From: Tepidanaerobacter acetatoxydans Re1
Lineage (GTDB): Bacteria; Bacillota; Thermosediminibacteria; Thermosediminibacterales; Tepidanaerobacteraceae
Length of the DNA stretch: 64,000 nucleotides
Assembly: GCF_000328765.2 (NCBI RefSeq)
Contig: NC_019954.2
Coordinates: forward strand, 686,501 to 750,500
Reading direction: 5' to 3'
The translations under genes and the position numbers were made by a program. Of this stretch, positions 35,657 through 44,548 are shown piece by piece (position 1 is the first letter of the stretch; the number at the start of each line of letters is the position of its first letter). Below the pieces are notes generated by a model. It did no database searches and was not told the DNA's origin. It saw nothing but the letters and a program-made list of their open reading frames with translations.

Positions 35657-36284
35657 TATAAATTATGATGAAAAAGGTCTAGTCCCTGCCGTGGTTCAAG
35701 ATGCGAAAAGCAAAGAAGTCCTAATGGTTGCATATATGAATGAAGAATCATTAAAAAAAACCATTGAAACAGGAAAGGCATGGTTTTACAGCCGTAAAAG
35801 AAAAAGCCTTTGGCAAAAGGGAGAAACCAGTGGCAATGTTCTTGAAGTTAAAAGTATTTTTTATGATTGCGATAAAGACACATTACTTCTAAAAGTAGAT
35901 GCAAAAGGGCCTGCCTGTCATACTGGGCATAATTCTTGTTTTTATCGCAGTTTGTCAGATATTCAAGATAGCGATAATGAAAAAGACGAACCGCAGGAAA
36001 ATACGCTAAATTTTTTAAATGAGTTAGTAGATATAATTGATTCGAGATTTGAGGAAAAGCCGGAAGGTTCATATGTGGCAAAACTGTATAATGGCGGTAG
36101 GGAGAGAATATTGAAAAAGGTCGGTGAAGAAGCCGCAGAAGTTGTAATAGCATCCATGAGCCAAGACAAAGATGCGACAATATATGAATCCGCCGATTTA
36201 TTTTTTCACATGTTAATTGCACTACGATATGACGGAATAACAATTGAGGAAGTTATAAATGAGCTTAAGAGAAGGCATAAGTGA
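35649..36284 (+). CDS. hisIE: Bifunctional phosphoribosyl-AMP cyclohydrolase / phosphoribosyl-ATP pyrophosphatase
   Basis: A 211-residue fusion. The N-terminal HisI domain (about 1-105) has [30 protein letters not shown] and the zinc-type [13 protein letters not shown]. The C-terminal HisE domain (about 120-211) has [29 protein letters not shown] in shorter conserved blocks and a helical end. It carries out steps two and three of histidine synthesis. It overlaps hisF by eight bases and ends the operon. A strong promoter for the tRNA cluster starts six bases after its stop. Confidence 0.96.
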   Translation: MIDINYDEKGLVPAVVQDAKSKEVLMVAYMNEESLKKTIETGKAWFYSRKRKSLWQKGETSGNVLEVKSIFYDCDKDTLLLKVDAKGPACHTGHNSCFYRSLSDIQDSDNEKDEPQENTLNFLNELVDIIDSRFEEKPEGSYVAKLYNGGRERILKKVGEEAAEVVIASMSQDKDATIYESADLFFHMLIALRYDGITIEEVINELKRRHK

Positions 36285-36289
36285 TTTTC

Positions 36290-36318
36290 TTGACAATTAG
36301 TCAATAAATTTGTATAAT
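36290..36318 (+). promoter_or_regulatory. Consensus promoter P1 upstream of the tRNA cluster
   Basis: TTGACA, 17 bases, TATAAT: a perfect consensus promoter. It would make a transcript with about 160 bases before the first tRNA, including a possible stem AAGGTGTA (36360-36367) with TACACCTT (36393-36400). Confidence 0.8.
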
Positions 36319-36441
36319 TGCTTTAACAGATGAGCTTACACAAGGCTTACAATTTCAATAAGGTGTAATTGATAAACAAAGCAACTAAGAGATACACCTT
36401 GTATAAAAGAAATAAAGCTTAATAATTCGTTTTAATGATTT

Positions 36442-36470
36442 TTGACACTGATTCGATTCTAATGTATACT
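36442..36470 (+). promoter_or_regulatory. Promoter P2 of the tRNA cluster
   Basis: TTGACA at 36442-36447, 17 bases, TATACT at 36465-36470. Transcription would start about seven bases before the first tRNA, as expected for a stable RNA operon. Confidence 0.85.
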
Positions 36471-36483
36471 AAGTATTGTCTTT

Positions 36484-36559
36484 GGGCGGATAGCTCAGCT
36501 GGGAGAGCACGTGCCTTACACGCACGGGGTCACAGGTTCGAGCCCTGTTTCGCCCACCA
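36484..36559 (+). tRNA. tRNA-Val (anticodon TAC)
   Basis: A full cloverleaf of 76 bases with encoded CCA. The acceptor stem is GGGCGGA/TTCGCCC, the anticodon loop CTTACAC, and the T arm has GGTTCGAGCC. Confidence 0.97.
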
Positions 36560-36564
36560 AATAT

Positions 36565-36643
36565 GCGGCCCAGTAGTTCAGTTGGTTAGAACGCCAGCCT
36601 GTCACGTTGGAGGTCATGGGTTCAAGTCCCATCTGGGTCGCCA
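36565..36643 (+). tRNA. tRNA-Asp (anticodon GTC)
   Basis: The acceptor GCGGCCC/GGGTCGC has one G-T pair. The anticodon loop contains GTC, the T arm is GGGTTCAAGTCCC, and CCA is encoded. Confidence 0.96.
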
Positions 36644-36651
36644 TTATATTA

Positions 36652-36727
<76 letters not shown>

Positions 36728-36734
36728 TAGATGT

Positions 36735-36809
36735 GCGGAAGTGGCTCAGTGGTAGAGCATCGCCTTGCCAAGGCGAGGGTCGCGGGTTCAAATCCCGTCT
36801 TCCGCTCCA
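36735..36809 (+). tRNA. tRNA-Gly (anticodon GCC)
   Basis: The acceptor is GCGGAAG/CTTCCGC. The anticodon stem-loop is CGCCTTGCCAAGGCG, and CCA is encoded. Confidence 0.97.
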
Positions 36810-36821
36810 TTTGTATCTTTA

Positions 36822-36895
<74 letters not shown>

Positions 36896-36908
36896 ACTAA
36901 TTAGTTCT

Positions 36909-36997
36909 GCCGGGGTGGCGGAACAGGCAGACGCACAGGACTTAAAATCCTGCGGGAGTCAAATCCCATACCGGTTCGATTCCGGTTCCCGGCACCA
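36909..36997 (+). tRNA. tRNA-Leu (anticodon TAA)
   Basis: An 89-base class II tRNA with a long variable arm. The acceptor is GCCGGGG/CCCGGC, the anticodon stem-loop AGGACTTAAAATCCT, and CCA is encoded. Confidence 0.96.
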
Positions 36998-37004
36998 ATG
37001 ATGT

Positions 37005-37079
37005 GGGCGCTTAGCTCAGTGGGAGAGCACTTCCTTGACGCGGAAGGGGTCGTAAGTTCAATCCTTACAGCGCCCACCA
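37005..37079 (+). tRNA. tRNA-Val (anticodon GAC)
   Basis: The acceptor is GGGCGCT/AGCGCCC. The anticodon stem CTTCC/GGAAG encloses TTGACGC, and CCA is encoded. With the first gene of the cluster it covers two valine anticodons. Confidence 0.96.
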
Positions 37080-37205
37080 TTTTTATACAGAAAAAATACT
37101 GAAAATTCAAAATGCATTTATTGGAACTACTTCCTTTGTTTTGTTGTATATGGTATAAGCTACATACATATAATATATACTACAAAAATAAAAGGAGTGG
37201 TTGAG

Positions 37206-38114
37206 GTGAGAATACTGTCAATAGGTTCTATTAAACCTGTAGAAGGTTTTGAAGATAGATTGAAATTGGAATTGGACCTTTTAAGTAAACAAGGATTTAA
37301 TGTAACCCTGAAAAAGAATTATAAAGGTAATGCCGTATTTTTTTATTGTTATATAGAGGATGAGATAATATTAAAAGACAATCATTATGAAAATATGCGG
37401 CAAATATTTGTTAATTCTATAGCTAATGCACTTTCAGATATTGTAATGGATTATTGGGAACCGATTTTGATTAAAAAAATCATAAGAGATAACTACTTTT
37501 ATTTCAATGAAATCGAGCAAAACCGAATATACGATTTCACGATGGATATTGCAAACAGCGGTGAGTTAAATTTAACTCAAGATACCTCGAGCAAAGTAAA
37601 ACGTAAGATTTGCGTAGTACATAAAATTAGAGAATATCTTGCAGATAATAATATAATTATGTTGGATGGTTTTATTGACTTTCGCTTGAGAGAATATATG
37701 GAACAGTTGGAAGAGTTGGTGGACACAGCTATTGATGAGTATCTTATTGATAGGGAGTATAAGGAATTTATAGACTTACTTCGCCATTTCATCGACCTCC
37801 AAGAACCTAAAAAAGATTTAGTTAATGTGGTATTTTGCAATACCAAAATAATACTGATGGATGAAGACTCTAAATTTATAGAGAATGATTTGAGTTTGGA
37901 TTTACTGGCACAGGAAAATACTGAAGTAAGTACAGATGACATAGTTGTAAGCACATTGATAAATATAGCTCCAAGGAAAATCATTATCCATGGGTTTACT
38001 GGAGAAGATAAAATAGAAGTTATTAATACCATTTATAATATTTTTGAAGGACGAATACACTTTTGCAATAGCTGTAATATATGCCTGCAATCAAAACCTT
38101 TAACGACAAAGTAA
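37206..38114 (+). CDS. ytxC: YtxC-family putative sporulation protein
   Basis: A protein of about 302 residues that resembles the YtxC family found in endospore-forming Firmicutes. Recognisable parts are IFVNSIANALSDIVMDYWEP, RKICVVHKIREYL, FIDFRLREYMEQLEELVD and the terminal APRKIIIHGFTGEDK. The molecular role is not known; the family is named from its link to sporulation. A GTG at 37197 is in frame but overlaps the ribosome binding site AAAGGAG; the GTG at 37206 is correctly spaced. In related genomes it also lies upstream of thrS, as here. A strong terminator overlaps its stop codon. Confidence 0.85.
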   Translation: MRILSIGSIKPVEGFEDRLKLELDLLSKQGFNVTLKKNYKGNAVFFYCYIEDEIILKDNHYENMRQIFVNSIANALSDIVMDYWEPILIKKIIRDNYFYFNEIEQNRIYDFTMDIANSGELNLTQDTSSKVKRKICVVHKIREYLADNNIIMLDGFIDFRLREYMEQLEELVDTAIDEYLIDREYKEFIDLLRHFIDLQEPKKDLVNVVFCNTKIILMDEDSKFIENDLSLDLLAQENTEVSTDDIVVSTLINIAPRKIIIHGFTGEDKIEVINTIYNIFEGRIHFCNSCNICLQSKPLTTK

Positions 38115-38135
38115 GGGCCAAAGGCCCTTTTTTTT
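38113..38135 (+). terminator. Terminator after ytxC
   Basis: AAGGGCC-AAA-GGCCCTT followed by seven or more T's. It begins within the stop codon of the gene. Confidence 0.95.
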
Positions 38136-38271
38136 CTATTGAAAGTATGCTATCATAGTTAAGATTGCATTAAAGCTAATTTTAAATATTTTGCTTGAAC
38201 TTTAGTTAGAACTTCAGTTAGAACTTATCTTATTATTTAGAATTTTAAATCGGAAAAATGGTGATACTTTT

Positions 38272-38880
38272 ATGAATGCATACATTCAGTTAGCATTGAT
38301 GCCGCTAATCGGAGCATTTATTGGTTGGGGAACTAACCTTTTTGCCATAAAACTTATCTTTCGGCCTTTAAATCCCATTAAAATTCCCTTCCTTGGGATT
38401 GAAATCCAGGGTTTGATTCCGAAGCGAAGGCTGGATATATCTCGAAGCATTGGAGAAGCTTTAGAAAATGAGATTATTTCTACGGAAGAAATTATAGAAA
38501 GCTTGGCTTCCGACAAAAATAAAACTGAAATAATAAAATATATAAAGGATGTTGTGGCAACAAAGATTGATGATAAGCTTCCCGGATTTCTGCCTTCAGG
38601 CCTTCGCGGGTCTATAGCAAATTATGTTGGCGATATAATTGATCGTCATGGAAATGAGCTTTTTGATGAGATGAAGGCAACACTTATTCAAAAAGCAAAG
38701 AAAGAATTTCAACTGAAGGAGCTCGTGAAAGAAAAGATTAACTCATTTGATTTAGAAGAACTGGAAGATTTAATTATCAGACTTTCAAAGCAAGAATTAA
38801 AGCAGATAGAAGTTCTCGGAGGTATAATGGGATTTTTTGTTGGTATAGTACAAGCATTGGTTTCTTATTATTTCTTATAA
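38272..38880 (+). CDS. DUF445-family membrane protein
   Basis: A 202-residue protein with a hydrophobic segment at each end (about residues 4-25 and 183-200) and a charged middle domain. The N-terminus PLIGAFIGWGTNLFAIKLIFRPLNP and the next block GLIPKRRLDISRSIGEAL are diagnostic of DUF445. Such proteins occur widely in Firmicutes; B. subtilis YheB is a longer relative linked to sporulation. The function is unknown. The start ATG lacks a strong ribosome binding site (AATGGTGATA), suggesting low expression. It stands alone between a terminator and the thrS promoter. Confidence 0.85.
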   Translation: MNAYIQLALMPLIGAFIGWGTNLFAIKLIFRPLNPIKIPFLGIEIQGLIPKRRLDISRSIGEALENEIISTEEIIESLASDKNKTEIIKYIKDVVATKIDDKLPGFLPSGLRGSIANYVGDIIDRHGNELFDEMKATLIQKAKKEFQLKELVKEKINSFDLEELEDLIIRLSKQELKQIEVLGGIMGFFVGIVQALVSYYFL

Positions 38881-38935
38881 TATTTACAGTAAAGTTTATT
38901 GGCATTAGTTGTTATAGTATACGGTAAGTATGCTC

Positions 38936-38964
38936 TTGACAATAGTAATCATTAGAATTATAAT
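38936..38964 (+). promoter_or_regulatory. Consensus promoter of the thrS T-box transcript
   Basis: TTGACA at 38936-38941, 17 bases, TATAAT at 38959-38964. It matches the sigma-A consensus exactly. Confidence 0.9.
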
Positions 38965-38970
38965 AAATGA

Positions 38971-39175
38971 AATTCTATTTATATAAAAACTATGAAGGGA
39001 AGAGTAAGTTTACGATTTTCTCTAAAGAGAGGGGCCGGAAGCTGCAAAAGCCCTGGGAATAGTAGACCGAAGACCAACTCGGAGTTTTATGGCTGTAAGC
39101 CTTTATTAAAATGAGTTTAAATTAGGGTGGAACCGCGGGAAAACCTCTCGTCCCTTAAGGGATGCGAGGTTTTTG
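38971..39175 (+). ncRNA. T-box leader for thrS
   Basis: The T-box sequence AGGGTGGAACCGCGGG is at 39124-39139. The terminator AAACCTC..GAGGTTTTT with inner TCCCTTAAGGGA is at 39141-39175. The stem I opening GAAGAGTAAG is at about 39000. The specifier codon is ACC (Thr) at 39073-39075, in the context CCGAAG-ACC-AA, which aligns with CCGAAG-TTC in the pheS leader. Confidence 0.95.
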
Positions 39176-39238
39176 ATTTTAAAAAATAAATTATATTTGC
39201 AACATACCTGTACTTAAGGACAAAAGGAAGGGGATATT

Positions 39239-41149
39239 ATGGAACAAGTAAAAGTGAGTTTAAAAGATGGAGTTGAAAAAGTATATCAAAAAGGTATTAC
39301 ATTACTTGAAATCGCCGAAAATATAAGTAGGAAATTAGGCAAGGAAGCTTTGGCTGCTAAAGTTGACGGCGCTATTAAAGACCTTAGTTCGAAAGTTGAT
39401 AAAGATTGTAATGTAAAGTTTTTGACATTTGAAGATGAAGAAGGGCGCAAAGTATTTTGGCATAGCTCGTCACATGTTATGGCACAAGCCGTAAAACGAT
39501 TATTCCCCGAAACGAAATTAGCCATAGGTCCGGCTATCGATGAAGGATTTTATTATGATTTTGACCGGGATGAAAGCTTTACCCCATCGGACCTTGAAAA
39601 AATAGAGCAGGAAATGGCTAAAATAATTGCCGAAGATTATGCTTTTTGTCGTAAAAATGTATCTAAAGAAGAAGCTATAGAAGAACTTAATAAAATAAAT
39701 GAACCATATAAGGTAGAATTGGTAGAAGCCCTTCCGGAAGGAGCACCCATTAGCTTTTATCAGCAGGGCGAGTTTAAGGACCTTTGTGCAGGGCCTCATA
39801 TTCCTTCCACTGGAAGGATAAAGGCATTTAAACTTACGAGTCTGGCAGGTGCTTATTGGAGGGGCGATGAACATAATAAGATGCTCCAGAGGATTTATGG
39901 CATCTCATTTCCAAAAAAATCTATGCTGGACGAATATTTAACACGCATAGAAGAGGCCAAAAGACGCGACCACCGAAAACTAGGTAAAGAATTGGATCTT
40001 TTCAGTATTCACGAAGAAGGTCCTGGATTTCCGTTTTTCCATCCAAAGGGCATGATAATATGGAATTTGTTGACAGATTTCTGGCGCAAGGAACATAGTA
40101 AAAGAGGCTATCAAGAAATAAAAACTCCAATCATATTAAATGAAGAGCTTTGGAGAAGATCTGGCCATTGGGACCACTATAAGGAAAATATGTATTTTAC
40201 AAAAATTGATGATATGAATTATGCTGTAAAACCCATGAATTGCCCTGGAGGCATACTCATGTATAAAACAGATTCTCGAAGCTACAGAGATCTGCCAATT
40301 AGATTAGGCGAACTTGGCTTGGTGCATCGCCACGAGCTTTCTGGAGTTTTGCACGGCCTTATGCGGGTAAGGTGCTTTACACAGGATGATGCACATATAT
40401 TCATGATGCCTTCTCAAATCGAAGATGAGATAATTGGCGTGATAGATTTGGTAGACTACTTTTATCAGATATTCGGTTTCGAATATAATGTAGAGCTGTC
40501 CACAAGACCAGAAAATTCCATGGGTTCTGATGAACTATGGGACCAGGCAACAGCAGCTCTGCAAGGAGCTTTGGATAAGAAGGGCATGTCATATAAGATT
40601 AATGAGGGTGATGGAGCTTTTTACGGCCCTAAAATTGACTTTCATTTAAAGGACAGTTTAGGCAGAACATGGCAGTGCGGAACCATTCAATTGGATTTCC
40701 AGATGCCTGAGCGCTTTGACTTGTCATATATCGGGGCAGATGGTGAAAAGCACCGTCCGGTTATGATTCACAGGGTTATCTTTGGAAGCATTGAGCGTTT
40801 TATCGGAATACTAATTGAACATTATGCAGGAGCCTTTCCGGTTTGGCTTGCTCCGGTGCAGGCAAGGGTTCTTCCCATAAGTGAAAAACACATGGATTAT
40901 GCCTATAAAGTAAAGAAACAGTTGGAAGAAGCCGGTATCCGAGTGGAAGTAGACGAAAGAAATGAAAAAATAGGCTATAAGGTAAGAGATGCACAGATGA
41001 AAAAAATTCCTTATATGCTTATCGTAGGTGACAAAGAAGCAAATGAAAACACGGTTTCAGTGCGGACTAGAGAAAAAGGCGATGTAGGGCAAAAACCTAT
41101 TGAAACGTTTATCGACGAGGTATTGATATTAACCTCAAAATTTAATTGA
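39239..41149 (+). CDS. thrS: Threonyl-tRNA synthetase
   Basis: A 636-residue class II synthetase. An N-terminal TGS domain (about 1-62) is followed by the editing domain with HSSSHVMAQAVKRLFP and the zinc/editing histidine region. The catalytic core has zinc ligands in KPMNCPGGILMYK, motif 2 RLGELGLVHRHELSGVLHGLMR in pieces, and FTQDDAHIFMMP. The C-terminal anticodon domain contains VRDAQMKKIPYMLIVGDKE. The length is normal. GGAAGGGGAT precedes the ATG. Expression is controlled by a threonine-specific T-box leader with a consensus promoter. Confidence 0.98.
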   Translation: MEQVKVSLKDGVEKVYQKGITLLEIAENISRKLGKEALAAKVDGAIKDLSSKVDKDCNVKFLTFEDEEGRKVFWHSSSHVMAQAVKRLFPETKLAIGPAIDEGFYYDFDRDESFTPSDLEKIEQEMAKIIAEDYAFCRKNVSKEEAIEELNKINEPYKVELVEALPEGAPISFYQQGEFKDLCAGPHIPSTGRIKAFKLTSLAGAYWRGDEHNKMLQRIYGISFPKKSMLDEYLTRIEEAKRRDHRKLGKELDLFSIHEEGPGFPFFHPKGMIIWNLLTDFWRKEHSKRGYQEIKTPIILNEELWRRSGHWDHYKENMYFTKIDDMNYAVKPMNCPGGILMYKTDSRSYRDLPIRLGELGLVHRHELSGVLHGLMRVRCFTQDDAHIFMMPSQIEDEIIGVIDLVDYFYQIFGFEYNVELSTRPENSMGSDELWDQATAALQGALDKKGMSYKINEGDGAFYGPKIDFHLKDSLGRTWQCGTIQLDFQMPERFDLSYIGADGEKHRPVMIHRVIFGSIERFIGILIEHYAGAFPVWLAPVQARVLPISEKHMDYAYKVKKQLEEAGIRVEVDERNEKIGYKVRDAQMKKIPYMLIVGDKEANENTVSVRTREKGDVGQKPIETFIDEVLILTSKFN

Positions 41150-41175
41150 CATTAAAGGTAAATATGTGATATATT
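41146..41175 (+). promoter_or_regulatory. Promoter of the infC-rpmI-rplT operon
   Basis: TTGACA overlapping the thrS stop codon, 18 bases, then TATATT at 41170-41175. Confidence 0.65.
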
Positions 41176-41181
41176 TACTGA

Positions 41182-41305
41182 TGTAGCGAAAAGATAATAA
41201 AGTAATTTAAGCAGAAGATATATTCTCACCTTATGGCGAAAGCTTATAAGGTTATTATCCCACAGATTTCAACGGGGACGAGTGATTCTTCTTGTCCCCT
41301 TTTAT
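41182..41305 (+). ncRNA. infC-rpmI-rplT leader with attenuator (L20-type autoregulation)
   Basis: An untranslated leader of about 150 bases that ends in a terminator-like hairpin, GGGGAC (41274-41279) with GTCCCC (41294-41299), followed by TTTTATTTTT. In B. subtilis the equivalent leader is bound by ribosomal protein L20, which causes early termination. Position and layout match. The L20-binding structure itself I did not fold. Confidence 0.7.
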
Positions 41306-41330
41306 TTTTATAATTTTGGAGGTGAACAGT

Positions 41331-41861
41331 ATTAGCAAAGACAAAGACATCCAGGTGAACCATGAAATAAGAGACAGAGAGGTAAGAGTAATATCCCCTG
41401 ATGGAAAGCAACTTGGAATTATGTCATTAAAAGATGCCTTGCATTATGCCCAGGAAGTTCAACTAGATTTGGTAAAAATATCATCTGATGCAAAGCCACC
41501 GGTATGTAAAATTATGGATTTTGGGAAGTATAAATATGAGCAGAGTAAGCGTGAAAAAGAGGCTCGTAAAAAGCAAAAAGTAATTAATGTAAAAGAAATT
41601 AGAATGAATCCTACTATTGATGAGCATGATTTTCAAGTAAGACTAAAAAATACCATTAAATTCTTAAAAGATGGGGATAAAGTAAAGGTAAGCATAAGAT
41701 TTCGTGGCAGGCAGATGACTCATACAAAACTGGGTGAAGAGGTTTTAAATAGAGTGGTTGAAAACATAAGCGAAGTGGGTGTGGTTGAAAAACCGCCTAA
41801 AATGGAAGGCAGAAATATGGTTATGGTAATTGCACCAAAACAAACTACAAATAAGGAGTGA
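41331..41861 (+). CDS. infC: Translation initiation factor IF-3
   Basis: A 176-residue IF-3, which binds the 30S subunit and checks start codons and the initiator tRNA. The N-terminal domain has [21 protein letters not shown] and [20 protein letters not shown]; the C-terminal domain has [19 protein letters not shown] and [13 protein letters not shown]. The start is AUU at 41331, preceded by GGAGGTGA at five bases, and the next residues are SKDKD. AUU initiation is the known autoregulatory feature of infC. An upstream in-frame ATG falls in the attenuator and is not used. rpmI follows after five bases. Confidence 0.96.
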   Translation: MSKDKDIQVNHEIRDREVRVISPDGKQLGIMSLKDALHYAQEVQLDLVKISSDAKPPVCKIMDFGKYKYEQSKREKEARKKQKVINVKEIRMNPTIDEHDFQVRLKNTIKFLKDGDKVKVSIRFRGRQMTHTKLGEEVLNRVVENISEVGVVEKPPKMEGRNMVMVIAPKQTTNKE

Positions 41862-41866
41862 TATTG

Positions 41867-42064
41867 ATGCCAAAAGTTAAAACACATAGGGGTGCAGCAA
41901 AAAGATTTAAAGTTACAAAGACGGGAAAAATAAAGAGGTCAAAGGCCTATAAAAGTCATATATTAACCAAAAAAACTTCCAAGAGAAAAAGGCACTTGAG
42001 AAAACCTGCAATTTTAAGCAAAGCAGATCACAAGAGAATAAAACAGGTAATACCTTACATGTAA
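41867..42064 (+). CDS. rpmI: 50S ribosomal protein L35
   Basis: A 65-residue basic protein beginning [20 protein letters not shown] and ending in [24 protein letters not shown] lies eight bases before the ATG at 41867; a GTG at 41858 overlaps that site and is not the start. It is the middle gene of the infC operon. Confidence 0.98.
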   Translation: MPKVKTHRGAAKRFKVTKTGKIKRSKAYKSHILTKKTSKRKRHLRKPAILSKADHKRIKQVIPYM

Positions 42065-42086
42065 TGAACGCTAAAGGAGGATAAGT

Positions 42087-42443
42087 ATGGCACGGGTTAA
42101 AAAAGGAGTTACTGCTCGTAAAAAACATAAAAAAGTTATCAAGCTTGCAAAAGGATATAGAGGATCAAAAAGCAAATTATTCAGACCGGCAAATCAAGCT
42201 GTCCTCAAAGCTCAATCTCATGCTTACAGAGGAAGAAAACTTAAGAAGAGGGATTTTAGAAAGCTGTGGATTGCTAGAATTAATGCAGCAGCCAGATCTA
42301 ACGGCATATCCTATAGTAAGTTTATTAACGGGCTTAAAAAAGCCGGTGTACAGATTAATCGCAAAATGTTATCAGAAATGGCGATAAATGATGCTAACGG
42401 TTTTACACAATTAGTAGATATCGCTAAGGCAAACAGTAAATAA
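42087..42443 (+). CDS. rplT: 50S ribosomal protein L20
   Basis: A 118-residue basic protein with [20 protein letters not shown] at the start and [20 protein letters not shown] in the RNA-binding C-terminal part. It assembles early onto 23S rRNA and is the probable feedback regulator of this operon through the leader. AAAGGAGG precedes the ATG. A strong terminator begins at its stop codon. Confidence 0.98.
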   Translation: MARVKKGVTARKKHKKVIKLAKGYRGSKSKLFRPANQAVLKAQSHAYRGRKLKKRDFRKLWIARINAAARSNGISYSKFINGLKKAGVQINRKMLSEMAINDANGFTQLVDIAKANSK

Positions 42444-42465
42444 AAAGCGGCTTCGGTCGCTTTTT
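42442..42465 (+). terminator. Terminator after rplT
   Basis: AAAAAGCG at 42442-42449 pairs with CGCTTTTT at 42458-42465, with the inner GCTTCGGT holding a stable TTCG loop. Confidence 0.9.
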
Positions 42466-43831
42466 GGACTTTTCGGAGGCGGTTGAAATCAAGATACTGC
42501 ATTTCGGGTTAAGAAAGTTAAAACCTACTCAAATACTTGTATTCGGTTTTGCTGCTTTAATACTTGTTGGAGGTATTCTTTTAAATCTTCCTTCAGCTTC
42601 AAAGAGCGGTCAGAGCATAGGTTTTCTAAATGCTTTATTTACTTCCACATCTGCCGTATGTGTTACAGGTTTGGTGGTTGTTGATACACAAACTCAATTT
42701 TCCACATTTGGTCAGATAGTTATAATGTGCCTAATTCAAATGGGTGGTCTAGGAATAATGACAATGGCTACCTTGATTTTTTTGCTGCTAGGGAAAAAAA
42801 TAACACTCCGCGAGCGCATTGTAATGCAGGAAGCTTTAAATCAATCTACATTATCGGGCCTTGTAAAATTAACGCGGCATATACTGCTTACAACATTTAT
42901 TTTTGAGGGAATAGGTGCAATACTTTTATCTATACGATTTACACAGATATATGGTATAAGCAAAGGGATTTACTATGGAGTGTTTCATGCAGTTTCGGCA
43001 TTTAACAATGCGGGTTTTGACCTTATAGGAGGATTTAAAAACTTTACCCCTTTTGTAGAAGACCCAATAATAAATGGTGTAATAATGGGGCTAATAATAT
43101 TTGGCGGGCTTGGATTTACTGTAATTCATGATCTCCTACTAAAGAGAAATTTCAAACATCTTTCCCTACATTCTAAAGTTGTTATTACGATGACGTTACT
43201 ATTATTGGTTTCAGGCTTTATCACCTTTTATTGCTTAGAGTATTCTAACCTTAAAACATTGGGCAATCTTTCTCCAACCGGAAAAATTTTAGCTGCGGCA
43301 TTTCAATCAGTAACGGCAAGAACGGCAGGTTTTAATACACTCAATCTTTCGGACTTGACAATGCCGTCAAAATATTTCACGATATTTTTAATGTTTATAG
43401 GAGCATCACCTGCTTCTACCGGAGGAGGTATAAAAACATCTACATTTGCAATAATCATCATGATGATTTACACTATACTTGCTTCCAAAGAAGATGTTGA
43501 GATTTATCAAAGGCGTGTACCTATGGATAATATATTTAAGGCTGTGGTTATTGGAGTAATAGCTTTATTATTAGTATTTACAAGCTCATTTTTGCTGACT
43601 ATTACTGAAAAAGCAGACTTTCTATCAATTCTTTTTGAAACGACTTCAGCTTTTGGGACAGTTGGCTTAACCTTAGGAATTACTACCGAACTTACAAGTA
43701 TTGGTAAAATAATAATAATTTTAACGATGTTTGCAGGACGAGTAGGACCGCTTACCCTTGCCATGGCTCTCGGCAGCCGAATAAACAAGGCTATGATAAG
43801 ATTTCCGGAAGAAAGAATTCTGGTTGGATAA
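42464..43831 (+). CDS. ktrB: Potassium uptake membrane subunit, KtrB/TrkH type
   Basis: An integral membrane protein of up to 455 residues from the Trk/Ktr/HKT family. Four selectivity-filter-like repeats are visible: TSAVCVTGLVVVD, AFNNAGFDLIGG, TARTAGFNTLN and TSAFGTVGLTLG. It forms the K+ channel that the next gene, KtrA, gates. The start is unclear. The in-frame TTG at 42464 lies in the rplT terminator and has no ribosome binding site. A good GGAGG at 42475-42479 sits inside the frame with no in-frame NUG suitably spaced after it; AUC at 42488 is the best-placed codon. The true protein is probably about 447 residues, starting KILHFGLRKLKPTQ or close by. Confidence 0.9.
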   Translation: MDFSEAVEIKILHFGLRKLKPTQILVFGFAALILVGGILLNLPSASKSGQSIGFLNALFTSTSAVCVTGLVVVDTQTQFSTFGQIVIMCLIQMGGLGIMTMATLIFLLLGKKITLRERIVMQEALNQSTLSGLVKLTRHILLTTFIFEGIGAILLSIRFTQIYGISKGIYYGVFHAVSAFNNAGFDLIGGFKNFTPFVEDPIINGVIMGLIIFGGLGFTVIHDLLLKRNFKHLSLHSKVVITMTLLLLVSGFITFYCLEYSNLKTLGNLSPTGKILAAAFQSVTARTAGFNTLNLSDLTMPSKYFTIFLMFIGASPASTGGGIKTSTFAIIIMMIYTILASKEDVEIYQRRVPMDNIFKAVVIGVIALLLVFTSSFLLTITEKADFLSILFETTSAFGTVGLTLGITTELTSIGKIIIILTMFAGRVGPLTLAMALGSRINKAMIRFPEERILVG

Positions 43832-43849
43832 GATGCGGAGGCGATTGTA

Positions 43850-44500
43850 TTGAAACAATTTGTTGTTATAGGGTTGGGCAGGTTTGGATTAAGTTTAGCT
43901 GAGACATTGTATGACTTAGGCCACGATGTACTTGGAATTGACATTGATGAGGAAATAGTTCAAAATGTAGCTGACAGTATCACACATGCTGTTAAAGCTG
44001 ATGCAACGGACGAAAATGCATTAAGGGCATTGGGTGTTAGAAATTTTGATGTGGCAGTGGTGAGCATAGGAAATGATATTCAGGCTAGTATACTGGTTAC
44101 ACTGATATTAAAAGAAATGGGCATTAAATATGTAGTAGCAAAGGCACAGAATGAGCTGCATGGAAAAGTGTTATATAAAATAGGTGCAGACAGGATAGTT
44201 TTTCCTGAAAGGGATATGGGTATCAGAGTAGCACATAATTTAACCCTCTCTAATATTCTTGATTATATAGAGCTTTCGCCTGAGTATTCTATTATAGAGA
44301 TAAGTGCTATATCGTCTTGGTTTAATAAGAGCCTTAGTCAGCTCAATATGAGACGCAAGTATGGCTTAAATGTTATTGCTATAAAACGCGATGGCGATGT
44401 AATCATATCACCTAATGGTGATGATGTCATTTTAAAAGGCGATGTGCTTGCAGTAGTCGGGCAAAAACACGATATTGAAAACATGGAAAAGCATTTATGA
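43850..44500 (+). CDS. ktrA: Potassium uptake regulatory subunit KtrA
   Basis: A 216-residue cytoplasmic RCK protein. The N-terminal Rossmann domain has FVVIGLGRFGLSLAETLYDLG and an acidic end of strand two, IDIDEE. This binds NAD(H) or ATP/ADP and controls the channel. The C-terminal TrkA-C domain (about 135-216) includes IEISAISSWFNKSLSQLN and ends VLAVVGQKHDIENME. It starts with TTG at 43850, preceded by GGAGGCG. It lies 18 bases after ktrB, forming a complete two-gene K+ uptake system. Confidence 0.94.
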   Translation: MKQFVVIGLGRFGLSLAETLYDLGHDVLGIDIDEEIVQNVADSITHAVKADATDENALRALGVRNFDVAVVSIGNDIQASILVTLILKEMGIKYVVAKAQNELHGKVLYKIGADRIVFPERDMGIRVAHNLTLSNILDYIELSPEYSIIEISAISSWFNKSLSQLNMRRKYGLNVIAIKRDGDVIISPNGDDVILKGDVLAVVGQKHDIENMEKHL

Positions 44501-44548
44501 TGTATATGATATGGAAGCATCTCATAATGGCTGGGTGTCGGTAAAAAA

